Shown here one piece after another: positions 36,086-48,281 of a DNA stretch of 64,000 nucleotides; position 1 is the stretch's first letter; each line of letters begins with the position of its first letter. Source of the stretch: Verticillium longisporum. Lineage: Eukaryota; Ascomycota; Sordariomycetes; Glomerellales; Plectosphaerellaceae. The stretch is taken from positions 558,001 through 622,000 of the forward strand of contig JAETXT010000007.1 of the NCBI GenBank assembly GCA_019188255.1, written 5' to 3'. The position numbers and the translations under genes are program-made. The notes below the pieces were generated by a model. It saw only the letters and a list, made by a program, of their open reading frames with translations. It did no database searches and had not been told where the DNA came from.

Positions 36086-36471
36086 GGTTTTCCCGTTCAA
36101 GTCTGTCACTAGATTGACACGATGGTCTGCTGTGAGAAGCGCTCAGAAACGCAGGAATTATCAATAATGTTTTCAATTTCTTGAGCCATATGCCCAAGAG
36201 AAAGCACTAAAACCTGACCGACACTCATTGCATCCGACAGGCCAACCCTCTGAAGCCCTTTTCGAACTACAGGGATCAACTTCTCCTCGCTCGAGAATCA
36301 CTCCGCCGCCAGTTGATTGGTACAACCACTGTCCATTTCTCCTTTCATTCGTCAACCTCGTCTGAAGTTCGTCTTCCCGCACTACCTTGCCAAGGTAGCC
36401 AACTGGACAAGTAATCGGAAAAGGCTGGGGTAGGTGCCTCACCCTAACACGCCTCCAACCCATCAGCGGCC
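34469..36471. other. Two-kb region upstream of the GNAT gene, no gene seen
   Basis: No supported coding region. In particular no trace of a GH3 catalytic domain was found here on either strand, although the next gene is a C-terminal piece of a GH3-GNAT fusion. A (TC)n microsatellite lies at about 36058-36085. A CTAAC...CAG stretch just before 36472 resembles an intron 3' end, so a non-coding 5' exon is possible. Confidence 0.55.
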
Positions 36472-38126
36472 ATGGTAAACCCGACGACCACTCTCCTCTG
36501 GGATCACCTAGAGTATCTGCCTCTTGCCAACCATTTGGCTGAAGAGGATCTCATCCTTCTCTTAACACCCGTCATTGAGCCGCCGGGTGAAACGCCCCCA
36601 TCCCAGGATCCCTTCGAACCCCTAGGCCGGGCTATAGCCACCCAACATCCTCTCGTGCGGCATGTTCCATACACCAAGAACGGCGGCATAACGGATGCCC
36701 ACAAAGTCTTCATCGAAAGATGCAAAGCCATCATCTTCGTCATTACAGGCCCTCCTTCGGCCAAAGGGCCCTCGCAGGCTAGCCTGGCCGCTACAGCCTT
36801 CCGGATTGGCGATGACCGACCCCAGATTATACTCGCCTGTTGTGACTTTTGCGCTCACAACCTTCAGGCCGAATCTTTTCCAACCGTCATTCAAGCAACA
36901 TCTCTCTCACCTCCGTCACTTATCGAAGCTGCCAGCTTTCTCTTCCGATCACACGCCTCTCTAAGCCCGCCACAAGCCTTACCCAAAGTGCCCATCCAGT
37001 TCTGGTCCCCGAACCGTGACCTCCCTGCCATAACGTCCCTCTGGCGCGCCTGCTTGCCCGCCTGCTTCCATCTCCCTCAACATGTTCTGGCGCCCCTCCT
37101 GCGCCGCGATGGCTACGCCATGCACTTGACGGTCCGTGATCCCCACTCAGACGCCCTGATAGCCTTTTGCGCGACCTACACCACCTACCCTTCCACCTTG
37201 ACCTCAAACCTCCTCGGCTCCCTGGCCCTGCTCCTCGTCCACCCGGACCATCGTCGTCGCGGTATCGGCACCGCCCTGCACGACGTGGCACTCGCCCAAC
37301 TGCGCCGGACGCCAGGTGTGGAGGCCCTGCTACTGGGCTCTGCCTTCCCGCGACTCCTCGCCGGCGTGCCTATTGATGCCGGCAGCAAGGATTGGTTCGC
37401 CGAGCGCGGATGGCGCGACAGCGGGCCCGCCAGTGAAGTTTCGGACTGGACCGTATCTTTCGACGGGGCACCACCACATTCCTCGCCAGTAGTTCCCGGT
37501 CTCGACTTCCGGCCCTGCGACGAGGGGGACCTGGGCCGTGTGGTGGCCTTTGCGGAGCAGGGTGATGGCGGCATGCGCCAAGGCAAGCGGTCCGGCTACG
37601 GCGAGCAGTTCTCGCGACTCGAGGGCACGACGCACGTCGAAGACGTCATGGTCGGGTACCAAGGACGCGACGTCGTCGCCGCGGCGGTCCTCTACGTTCC
37701 GCGCGACGGCAGTCCTGCCGCCGGCGACGTGCCGTGGGCCAGGACGCTCGGCGAGGACGTGGGAGGTCTGACGTGCGTGTGCGTCACGAGTGAGAAGGGC
37801 CGCTCTTCTCCGGTCTCCGCATCACACCCGACGACCCGGCGGAAGAGCGCAGATGGGCCACCTGAAGCCACGAGCGGCGTCGATACCGTCTTGTTGGTCA
37901 GTCTGATGGGTGCGTGCATGGACCGTCTGGCGCAGAGGGGGATGAAGCACATGTACGTGGACGGTCTGCGAGGCGGCGACGAGAGTATGCAAAAACTAGG
38001 CAAGTCTCCTTCCCCCCTTTCGTTTTTGTCCTCTCTCATGGCAGATGGCGGCAACTGACCACAGCCACAAAAGGCTTCCGGCGCTGGGCAACATATACGA
38101 TGGGCATGCATAAAGGCATGACCTGA
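36472..38126 (+). CDS. GNAT acetyltransferase-like protein: GH3 C-terminal segment plus two GNAT-like domains, lacking the GH3 catalytic domain
   Basis: Related to the C-terminal half of fungal proteins that join a GH3 beta-N-acetylglucosaminidase to GCN5-type acetyltransferase domains. Residues about 1-160 resemble the GH3 C-terminal sandwich (LPLANHLAEEDLILLLTP, DPFEPLGRAIA, CKAIIFVITGPPS, RPQIILACCD). Residues about 180-330 are a GNAT fold with the acetyl-CoA loop VHPDHRRRGIGTALH. Residues about 345-529 are a second, weaker GNAT-like unit. Exon 1 is 36472-37999; the last exon 38065-38126 restores the family's GFRRWATY ending. The intron 38000-38064 has a GCAAGT donor (GC-AG type) and a CTGAC branch; 529 residues in all. 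ATG 36472 sits in a fair context, and the GH3 active-site half is absent upstream. It may be a stand-alone acetyltransferase or a decayed fusion. Confidence 0.8.
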
Positions 38127-38649
38127 GGTTTTACGAACAGCCCATGTCCAGCTCGTCAGTGTGGGCAGCTTAGCCACGCGCGATTCACAAACACAAATGA
38201 AAACAGTAAAGAAGAATGTACCGTAGCCATTGCGGCAAAATTGACTGTCTAATCGGAAAGGCAGACGAAAACCCCACAGGCCGGAGAGGAAAGATGGAAA
38301 ACGAAGTCAATAAAAACAAGAGTTAAATCAATAGTGCTATATGGAAAACAACAACGTGAACAACACAACAACAACAACAGCAACAAAAACTTTTTGGTAT
38401 CCGCATGTGATCGCAAACCCTGCGCCCAACCCCCTTCTGTTCCCTTTCCCTTGCCCGTTCCCCTTCCCATGTCCTGCCTTTGGCGTTTGCTGTAAATAAA
38501 AGACTCCCGTTGCCCTGCCCTCATCACGCGTGCACTAGAGCCTGAAAAGTCGGCCGTCAGAGACCTTGCGAGGAGAAGCACGGCGTATGCTGATGAGAGT
38601 TCGGTCATGATACAAGGGTGGACTGCGCCGGCTGGTACCGACGAGCATG
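38127..38649. other. Convergent intergenic region
   Basis: 523 bp between the GNAT gene and TSC2, including an ACAACAACAGCAAC microsatellite near 38360-38392. No gene is seen. Confidence 0.55.
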
Positions 38650-41600
38650 TTAAGCCCACCGGGAGAAATCGACCGACTCGACGAGGGAGTCGAGGCCGGT
38701 GCTTGGCGAAATCTCCGTGTCGTTTGTCGTTGTCGTCGTTGATAGCATGGAGCTGCGATGCGATGTCTGCTCGCTCGTGCTTGTGAAGAAGGTCGCGACC
38801 GAGGATCGGCGCAGGCTGCTGCCGAAACTGTCTCGCACGCTGCTGGCCGGTCTGGAGAGATCGGCAGCAGCCGCCTGGGAGTGGGTGGCGGCCGTGAGGC
38901 TGCCGCCGTGGTGCCCTCCGCCGAGAGATGTGGTTGGCGGCGAGGGCGTGGAGCCGCCTGCTTGTGGCTGTCCAAAGGGCGACTGGCCGAATGTGATTTG
39001 GTGGTTCGTCGGCGTAGCCGGTGTGTAGCCATGCTTTTCTCGGAGCCGCTTGGTCTCGCGGAGGCGGTTCCGCCACGAGCTGACTGTGTCGCCACCTTCA
39101 CGATTGGCCCAGACCAGGGAGAATACGGACGCGTTGAGTGCGAGGAGGCGAATGAAGCCTGGCAACGCCTTCAGGGATACCATCTTGGTCTCCGACGCGG
39201 GAGAAATGGTCGGGAACCCAGGCTTGCTCATCAGCTGGACCTTGTAAAACGGCATGAATTGCTGCTTGTCCGCAGGCGGCGCCTCACGACTCGCAATGAA
39301 AGAGGCGCGAGACTCGGGCGTAATGACTATGTTGACGTAGTTGAATTCGCTTGGGAACGTGTCAAAACGGAAAGGGTGGCCTGAATCGTTGAAAATGATG
39401 TTGACAAAGTCATTTCCAATGTGACGCTTCTTGAAAATGCATTGCGGATCACGATCGAGGTTCGTCGGCATCTGTGTGATGACATGAAAGACCATCTCCG
39501 TGACGCGATCCCGCCAGCAGAACGTGTACTGGCCGTCCGAATCGTACTCTCGATCAAGGCCCTGGGTGTTGAACGTCGATCCCTTCAGCTTTGTGAGGGT
39601 CCCCAGACCGTTCAAGAATTCAACATAGTCGCTACTGCCAGATACGTTGGAGAGAATCTCGACTTCATCCGTCTGGCCCTCGCCAATGTAAATCACACCC
39701 ACCTTGTGGCCGTCAACCGTTGAGTTGCGGTCGAAAACTCTGATAGCTCTCTGTACGGCGTCATCGTCGGGTAGTGGAATGGGCCGTAGCGACTCGGAAG
39801 TCTGTGGAATGGATGTCATGAGTTGGACCATCAGATGACTGGGCAGCACATTGTTACTGTGGTCGCTGGCCCGAACCACTTCGGTTCCTTGCATTGTCTG
39901 GTGAGCGGGTGGCGGTCGGAAGTTTCCCTGACAATGTAAGACGACGTGCCTGAGGGCTGCCTCTTAGTGATCTGGGCCCAACCGGTGGCTGTGGCCTGCT
40001 CAATTGTGACGATGCTGTTTCCTATCAGCCACCTCCGCGTCAATATCTCTCCGAACCTCTCCTTGGTGAAGAGAGGGTCGCACGATGACTCGTTTGCGTC
40101 CGCATACGCAACCCGCTGCATGAAATCGATCGTGACCATGGCTTGCTCTTCAAGGCCCTGCCCGCTCTCGACGTTTGCGAAGAGGTTCTTGGCGATCCAA
40201 CCCACGTGATTGGAACGATCCGGGAGCCTCAACGCCAGGAACCAAAAAGTGATGACGTGGTGTGCTAGCGAGTACACGTACTGCGGCAGGTCGTCCGTTG
40301 ATGCAGAGTTGCCATCAACGGTGGTTGGTGACAGCTCAAGGGCTCGGTGATTTTGCTGTTTGTCGCGGATGTACTGCAGGTACCGAATGCAAATTCCGAA
40401 CACGATGCGATACTCTTCCTCCCTGAAGTTGACGTACAAGGCCGGCAGCCGACTGAGACCGGCCAGGAACTCGAGGATGTGCATGGCGACGTGTGGTTGC
40501 GTGATGATCTGGGCCATCTTTTGGAGCATCTGCACTAAACACTTACTCGTCGAAAGTGGCAGTTCATGACAGCAAATGGACAGAGCATGTATGCAATACT
40601 TCGCGCACCTCTCCCATGTCGAAATGCCGTGCACAAAGGCTCGCACGATTTCGTCTTCTTGGTCTTTAAGGAAGTGTTCATGGTAGCTCAGAATCATGGT
40701 CAAGCTGTGGAACAGACAGATGGCAACATCAGCCCGTCGGAGACCCGTGTATATGGGGGCTCCTGAAAAGCATTCAATCGAATCTGCTCGCACACGACAC
40801 GGCGAAGCCTTTGCATCTCGTTCAGTGCCCCGCGGAACATGGCATGGTTGCTAAGCTGTGAGGGCAGGTGCACCAATATCACGCTGAAAACCTCCCAGTC
40901 ACAGCCGTTCTCGAAAATGGTGTTGATGGTATCCAACCATGCTGTCACGTTGAGAGCCACCTGATGCATGTTGTCCTCTTCGGCCTTGGGCTCCTCCGAA
41001 TTGGACAGATAGTGTGAAACCTTTTCCGAGTAAGACACCAGGACAGAGCTCGCGATTGTAGACGGCTTCTCTGGAAGTGCGTCTTGGTCAGGTAGTGACC
41101 ACAAGTGCTTTTGCCGCGGCACGGTCTTGTTCGCACCGCTGACGGATCGGATGGGATATGATCGATCCTGGGTGCCGGCATGACTGAACGATATAGCTCT
41201 GGCCGATCTCACAGGGCCGCCATGTTCGGCCCTCGACGCTCGCGCTGACAAGGTGGCGTCACCAGCCTGCTTTCGAGCAAGCGATGCTTCAGTACGGTAT
41301 AGAGAGGCTGCGAGGCCTTCTGCTTCCGTCTCGACTGTGAGGAAGATGGAGCTGGCCCAGTCAGCTCTGAGTCTGAAGAGGAGCTTCATTGCTGTGAGCC
41401 GAGCGTCGATTTGGTTGTGGCTCCCTCGAGCGATGCTGACCAAGATATCGAAGAGCTTTGCTGATTTGAGTCCGTTCGCATTCATGCAGCGCATAAAGAG
41501 CCGGACGAAACCTTGGGTAACAATATCCGACTTTGACGATTCTGACTCGAATGGAGATCGCTCCAAGGTCGGCGGAGCGCCAGGCGAAAGTGATTGCGAG

Positions 41601-43499
41601 GCGGGCGGCTCCAGTCTGTCGCTGACGACAAGGCTCTTGAGAGTGCTGGTAATGAAGTTGAAGAGCTCCTGGTCAGACGCAATGGCGACATCGACCATGA
41701 GCGAAACGAGGGCGTCCAAAACGGCAACGTCTGTCTCGGCTGAGACGTCGCTGAGAAGATCCTTCACTAGAGTGGCAATGCAGTCCTCTTCCATCTCCTC
41801 GCCAACAAGGTCCATCATCTCGTATGCATCCGTGATGGAACGAAGGGCCAGGAGTCGGACATGCGAAGAGCGCTGCCTATTGCCAAAGAAGCCTTGACGA
41901 ACCAAAGCCAGATTGTCTTCCCACTCCAGATCTGATGGAGAGCAACATCTGAATTCCTGGAAGTAGTCAAGCACAACGACGGCAGTAGAGTCAGGGATCA
42001 GAGTGTGGACGTCCATGAAAAACTGTATGACGACGGGTCGAGGGACGAAGCTGCCATTTTTGCTCGTCATCAGACTTTCGAGACGAGCAATCATGCGCAG
42101 CAATTCACGACGAATAGCTTCATAAGGTCGGTCAGAGTCAGTCTCAGTCTTGGTGGCGTCGTTGTCACCTGAAGTGGCCTGAGTTGCTTTCTTGGAACAC
42201 TCTGTGGCAATGCTGAGTGCCGTCGTCCAGTTCTCCTCAGCGATCATATGGTGAAGCTTGCCGTCACTGTCGCTGAAGAGCGAGTTGAGGAGCTTGAGAA
42301 CGGCACAGTGAACCCGGGCCGACGGCGTGCACTGAACTGTAGCCACGAGACCGTTCATGAGGAGGGTGAAGGGGACAGTGGGGTACCCCTTCTCGGTACT
42401 CTTCGCCACGAGCTTCTCTAGGACAGCCAAGGCGCCGCGAATGTCTCTAGTGTCCTTGCCCTTGCTGTTGCCGTCCGCTGGCAGGTCGCGAAGAAGGTCC
42501 AACAGCACCCTCACTGTGGCGTGGCCATTGTGCGACTTGAGAATGATCGACAAAGTGTGCCAAGCAGGTTTGTGGAGATTGGGCACTAGGCAGAAGATGG
42601 AACCAAGAACCAGGACACATTCCCTGAAGCTGCCGCTGGGCAAGGACCCAAAGGTGACGATGGCATCGATGACGCCAATGCATGCACGCAGATCGTCTTC
42701 GACGATCGTGTTCAAGCATATGGCGACAAGAGCATTGACCAAGCCGGCAAGCGCAGTCTCGTCAGCGACATTGGAACTGAATTTGGTGACCTCGACGATA
42801 AACGTGAAGAGTTGCTGTAGGTTCTTCTCTTCGCCCGCTACAGAGACTCTCAGTTTCGGATTTCTCTTGGCGTCACGGCTCGCGTGCTTCCTCGCCACCT
42901 TAACAGCTTGGTACGCCTCGCGCAGCCATTTTCGAAGTAGCGGAATAACGTCATAGTCGAATCCAGAGAGGTCGCGGCCGTGGTTCGTCAGGTCAACAAG
43001 TGATGCGAGCTGGAGATGAAAGTCCTCTGGGTTGGCGGGCGCCGTAAGGGTCTGGAAGAACTCTTTCCGCTCGAGGTCGGTGGATGATTTGTGCTTGACA
43101 CATTCGGCGAGCAGTTCCCAACCTGCGATACGAGCCGCGCTAGCCTTTCCTGCATCGATCAGGTCTTTCGCAGCGTACCAGATATCCAGGACGGGCTGAG
43201 TGGGTATTCGGAGATGGCATATCGAAGGGAATCGGCTGCGGCGACACGCTCGTTCGGCGAACCATTCTTGAGCTGCTCAAAGGCCTCCATGTGGTTTCTG
43301 GACAGGACATCAGCGGCCACGGGGTGGCTCCGGTCGGGCGGTCGACCATGGGCGAGATGACGGGAGGGAAGATGGACTGGGCGATGGGAGGCGGGGACTT
43401 GGTCAACTTGGCACCGGTCAAGCCCTTGAAGACGTTGGCGAGGCCTCCGGCGCGGCTCGAGTCTGGCGAGGATGCGACATCTCCTGGCGAGCGGGACAT
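38650..43499 (-). CDS. TSC2: Tuberin (TSC2) Rheb GTPase-activating protein (four frameshifts)
   Basis: Large GAP that with hamartin restrains the GTPase Rheb and so TOR signalling. No intron is needed. A long helical-repeat N-terminal region is followed by the Rap/Ran-GAP domain at about residues 1290-1420, with the KKRHIGNDFVNIIFNDSG segment that carries the catalytic asparagine, then a Ser/Thr-rich tail. The frame must be repaired at four places: coding-strand CCCC at 43321-43324, CCC at 43193-43195, CCCCC at 40755-40759, and near 39895 (CAGACAATG, where CAGACARATG is expected). Each is a single lost base, and with them the span is exactly 1618 codons. The start ATG 43499 is conservative; an acceptor-like TTAG upstream (near 43543) would allow an earlier 5' exon. 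The flanking genes show the same kind of break, so sequencing error is more likely than a pseudogene. Confidence 0.88.
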
Positions 43500-44661
43500 A
43501 GGCTCGTCTGGGTTATTGGATTCGGGCGGGCCTCGGTGTGCTAACGGGGGCGCGCAATACGTCAGTGACTGTTTCGGCTGCGAGCTCGAGGGCGGCTGTT
43601 GCGTCTGCGCCGAAGGACAGAGCTGTCGTGCCAGTGTGTTCGGAGGGAAATGGATCGGATTTATGGGGTTGGCAAAGACGAAAATGGCATATTGCTCAGG
43701 AAATTCAAGGTCCGCCAGGCGTCACGATGATGTGCAGCCTTTGGAGGGGGGAGAGGTCGTATGTGGGTGCCAAGGTCGAGAGTCACAGGCTAGAGGAGCT
43801 TGGGGGCACACTCACGGGCAACCTACTAGTAGGCGCATCAAGGTGGGAATCGGTCGACGGTTGTCAGGCAATAAAGAGAGTGTCGAGAGAGTGATGATGA
43901 TCGATCGGTAGCTAGCTCGTGTCGTCGGTCGTCGAGGAGGGGCTGCCGTCGGTCGAGGATCCGAGTCGGGGGGGAGGGGGGGAGTTGCTCCAAGCTGGGG
44001 CCGCAAGGCGAGACGAGTCGTGCCAAGTTGAGTCGACTGAGCAGGCTCTGCCTCTGCAGGAACTGTGGCTGCTCCGGCCTCGTCTGGAGCGAATGGAGGG
44101 CCGCGCCGGGGTTCAAGTCGTGATATCACCAAGCGATGGGAGACGGGCGGCGCATAGCTAGGTATCGCATAGGGCGGCTGGAGGGGGGGTTGAAGAAATC
44201 GTCAGGGCTGCGTGGTGATCCTTGGTCAGTGATCACTGATCAGGAATCAAGGTAAGAGAATGACGAGAAATGACGGACGATCCCGACTGTCGAATGCGGC
44301 AGGCAGGTCAGGGGCCCAGATCCAGATATCGAAAGATGCAATGCTGCTGGGAAGTACCGGAAGTACCTGCATGGACCACCAGACGCACAGCAGGTGGTGA
44401 GCTTTGGACGACGGCGATTGGCTGTGGCGTGGGCAGCTGATCCCCGCTGTCTCGCACCATTGTTCTTCCAGCTTCCGGCCAATGACGAAGTCCCGGTGGA
44501 GGAATGGGGTGCTCAGCTTTCGCCATGTTGCCGGATTGTTTCAGATACGTGGGAAAAGAAGAGAAGAGAGAGACAAGAAGAGATTTCACAAACGTGTCTC
44601 TTGAGTAAAACAGAGGGCGCGGCAGAGCAGATGGCGTTGAAGCTTTCCCAGGCGGCCTTAC

Positions 44662-44715
44662 ATACCTACCTAGGCAGGCTAGGTAGGTGCCTAGGTAGGT
44701 ACGGTACCTAAGGTA
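44662..44715. repeat. CCTAGGTA/GGTACC-type repeat cluster
   Basis: Overlapping copies of TACCTAGG, CTAGGTAGGT and GGTACCTAAGGT form several short palindromes. The same motif family recurs at 23165-23215, 23840-23850, 45010-45050 and 60908-61046, each time in an intergenic region. Confidence 0.85.
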
Positions 44716-45026
44716 AGGGAGGTCAGAGGCTCGAACCGGACCCAAGCGAGCCGGCAGCCACCGTGTCCAGGTATGGTTTCCAGTGATATTGACCCCCTAA
44801 AAACGACTTGCAGTGAGATATGATAGGTACCTTGCACTATAGCTTGGGGAGGGGCCCTGAATGAACAGGCTGAAGGTACCTTATCTAAGGCACCAAGGTA
44901 GTAGAGGCCCAAGCGTCCCGAGGCCGGCTCCCGCTCTGGCCCACGCACGCCCCTGCCGCCTTACCTAAACCGATGCTCCCGTGATTTTATCCCACTCTCT
45001 CTCTCTGTCTGCCTACCTACCACCTA

Positions 45027-45044
45027 AGGTAAGGTACCTTACCT
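45027..45044. promoter_or_regulatory. Perfect 18-bp palindrome upstream of CSE1
   Basis: AGGTAAGGTACCTTACCT equals its own reverse complement. It lies 159 bp before the CSE1 start codon. It could be a dimeric factor site or merely part of the dispersed GGTACC repeat family. Confidence 0.6.
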
Positions 45045-45202
45045 GACCTTGCCTTATTGCATATGTCCCGCTGAAGCTTCATCCCCCACAGCAACCCATT
45101 CATCGTGGACCCAAACAAATCTTGAGGACGAGCAAGATCCCACACAAATCCTCCTCCCCCCCCCCATCACCTCTTCAGGAAACGCCGTGCATCACCGTCA
45201 AG

Positions 45203-48200
45203 ATGGCTGCGGATATGGGCACCATTGCCCAACTACTCGATGCCACTCTCGATCCCTCTCAGCACAAGAAGGGTTTGTACAGAGGGAGCTCCCCCTCCCC
45301 CTCTCCTCTCAAAATAGTACCCCGCCATAAATGTTTGGTTGCTAACAAACAATGCCTCCCACAGCCGAAAGCGCCCTCAAGCAAGAGCAGGTCAAGCCGC
45401 AATACTCCATCCAGCTTCTCAACATTGTCGCCTCCGAGGCGCTACCTCCCAAGACCCGTCTCGCTGCCTCGTTGGCTTTCAAGAACTTTATCAGGAACAA
45501 CTATGTCAACGCCGAGGGAGACTACAAGCTGCCTGCCGACGAGGTGAAGACCATCAAACAGCAGCTTATTGGCCTGATGATTGCTTGCCCTCCCTCCATT
45601 CAGTCGCAGCTCGGCGAGACCATCAGCATCATCGCCGACTCGGACTTCTGGCAGCGTTGGGACACGCTGACCCAGGAGCTCGTTGACCGCTTCTCCAACA
45701 CCGACCCCAAGGTCAACATTGGTGTTCTCGAAGTCGCACACTCCATCTTTGCCCGCTGGCGACCGCTCTTCCGGACCGATGATTTGTATACCGAGATCAA
45801 CCATGTCATCAGCACATTTGCCGAGCCCTTTGTCAAGCTCCTCATCGCCGCCGACAAGCAGATTGACGCCAATGCCCAGAACAAGGATGTGCTGAAGAGC
45901 TGGTTTGACGCCCTGAGCCTCATGATGAAAATCTTCTACGACCTCTCGTCCCACGACATGCCTCCCATCTTCGAGACGCACCTCAGCTCCCTCTCCGAGC
46001 TTCTGCACAAGTACCTGACCTACTCCAATCCCCTGCTCAACACCGAGGACGACGATGAGGTCAGCGTCGTCGACACGGTCAAGGCCGACATTTGCGACGT
46101 CCTGCAGCTCTACGTCATCAAGTACGACGACGACTTTGCCAACTATACCCAGCCCTTCATCACGAGTGCCTGGAACCTCCTCTCGACCACTGGTCTGGAG
46201 ACCAAGTACGATCAGATCGTCAGCAAGGCGCTGCACTTCCTCACCGCCGTTGCCGGTACCACAAAACACTCGTCCATGTTTGCGAGCGAGGATGTCTTGG
46301 GCCAGGTTGTCGAGAAGGTCATCCTGCCCAACGTGGCCCTGCGTGAGTCGGACATGGAGATGTTCGAGGACGAGCCCATCGAGTTCATCCGCAGGGATCT
46401 GGAGGGTTCCGACACCGACTCGAGGCGTCGCGCCGCCACCGACTTCCTGCGCAAGCTGCAGGAGAGGTTTGAGCAGCCCGTGACTGGTGTGGTTAGCAAG
46501 TCCACCAACCCCTCCCTTCCGCGGGGCAGGTCGGACGGGAAGGCCAAGGACCCGCCCGTCTCCCTCTCCATCTGGATTGCGCCCAAGGGCGCGGTCACGG
46601 CGGCCCAGGGTGCCAAGACTGTCAACCCCCTAGTCAACGTTGTCGACTTCTTCGAGCAGCACATCGCTGCCGACCTGACGAGCACGAGCGTGGAGCCCAT
46701 CGCCAAGGTTGACGCCATCAAGTACCTCCACACCTTCCGCAGCCAGTTCAACAAGGACCAGTGGAAGGTCGCCTTCAACCCCTCATCCAGAATCTGGCGT
46801 CCGACAACTACGTCGTCTACACATATGCAGCCATTGCTGTGGAGCGCGTGCTGTTCTTGACCGAGGACTCTGGAAAGCAGGTGTTCCCGAGGGAGGACAT
46901 TGAGCCTTTCGCCAAGGACCTCCTCGACCACCTCTTCAAACTCATCGAGAAGGAGACGGCGGCGCCCAAGCTTCAGGAGAACGAGTTCCTGATGCGCTGC
47001 GTCATGCGTCTGCTCATCGTTATCAAGGATGGCGCTGCACCCGTAGCTGAGCGCGTCCTGAAGCACCTCATCCTCATCACCAACATTATCAAGACCAACC
47101 CCAGCAACCCCGCTTCTACTACTACCACTTCGAGGCTCTCGGTGCCCTTGTCAGGTACTGTGCCTCCACGAATGCTGGCCTCTTCAACCAGCAGCTTTGG
47201 GAGCCGTTCCACCAGATCCTCGTCGAGGACGTCACGGGTTAGTCAACCGAGTCACACCCATTGCCATTGATGCACCGTGCTAACTTCTTTTCCACAGAAT
47301 TCCAGCAGTATGTCTTCCAGATCCTGGCACAACTGCTCGAGGTCAGCCCAGCAGACGCCATTTCGGAGAATTACAAGGCTTTCCTGGCACCCCTGCTCGC
47401 GCCTGGCATTTGGGACACAAAGGGTAACGTCCCTGCGTGTACGAGATTGCTTTCGGCCATCATCCCGGCGACGAAGTCTTACATCGTCTCCGAGAACCTT
47501 CTGGAGCAAGTCCTGGGTATCTACCAGCGTCTCCTGAGCACCAAAAAGTTCCAGCTGTACGGCTTTGACGTGATCGAGTCTGTCGTCAAGACGTTCGAGC
47601 CGTACGTATTTTTTGCCCTCTGATGGCAATGTTTCGAGCTAACCATGGTCTAGGAACGCGCTCAACCAATACTTTGGTCACATTCTGCAGCTCATGTACT
47701 CCAAGCTCGAGGGCCAGCCCGCCGAGTCTCTCAAGCTGCGCTTTGTTCGGTTCTACCACTTGGTCTCGGCGCGGCAAGAGGCGGGCTTTGGCGCCGACTA
47801 TGTGGTCCAGCACACGAATCAGCTGGCGCAGGGTCTCTTTGCTAACGTGTACCCCACCTTCATCCTCGCCGACACAGAGAAGCTGGCCAACCCTGTGGAC
47901 CGTAAGCTCGCTGTCATCAGTCTTGCCAAGACGGTGTGCGAGTCCAAGGCGTTTGCGGAGCAGTTCAAGAAGGGTTGGGCGCGGTCCGTCGGTCTCCTGC
48001 TGACGCTCCTGGTCAACCCACCCGTGGTGACAAGCGGTTTCGGCGACGAGTTCATCGCCGAGGCCGACGTTGACGACATTGGTTTCGGCCTGTCCTACAC
48101 AGCGCTCAACACGTGCCGTCCGACCACGCGCGACGACTACCCCGAGGTGACGGCTGTGGCGCCGTGGGTCAGCGTGTACATTAACTCGGCGAACAACACG

Positions 48201-48281
48201 CACGGCGGACAGATCTCAAACTACATCGCCGAGAGGCTGACGCCCGAGCAGCAGGAGGCCCTGCGTCAGCTTCTGATGTAG
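45203..48281 (+). CDS. CSE1: Importin-alpha re-exporter, exportin-2 (two frameshifts)
   Basis: Karyopherin of HEAT repeats that returns importin-alpha to the cytoplasm with Ran-GTP; essential in yeast. Exons: 45203-45272, 45365-47237, 47298-47601, 47654-48281; introns of 92, 60 and 52 nt. The N-terminus starts MAADMGTIAQLLDATLDPSQHKK, continuing AESALKQEQVKPQYS. Two coding-strand CCCC runs, 46779-46782 (FNPLIQNLASDNY) and 47108-47111 (SNPRFYYYHFEAL), each need one more C; the total is then 958 residues, the usual family length. Between 46494 and 46590 the protein departs sharply from the family (STNPSLPRG, DGKAKDPPVSLSIWIAPK) although both sides are well conserved. The C-terminal half (residues about 650-958) is intact. 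An essential gene with two breaks argues for consensus errors. Confidence 0.96.

Larger units (their letters stand above)
43500..45202. promoter_or_regulatory. Divergent promoter region of TSC2 and CSE1
   Basis: 1.7 kb between the two start codons. No gene is supported. It contains CCTAGGTA/GGTACC-rich stretches at about 44660-44715, 44824-44900 and 45010-45050, the last with a perfect 18-bp palindrome. Confidence 0.55.

Noticed and set aside
39880..39900. Intron joining the two halves of TSC2 near 39895
   Set aside because: No usable GT donor in the right phase precedes the CAG here; both frames overlap directly and join by one base.
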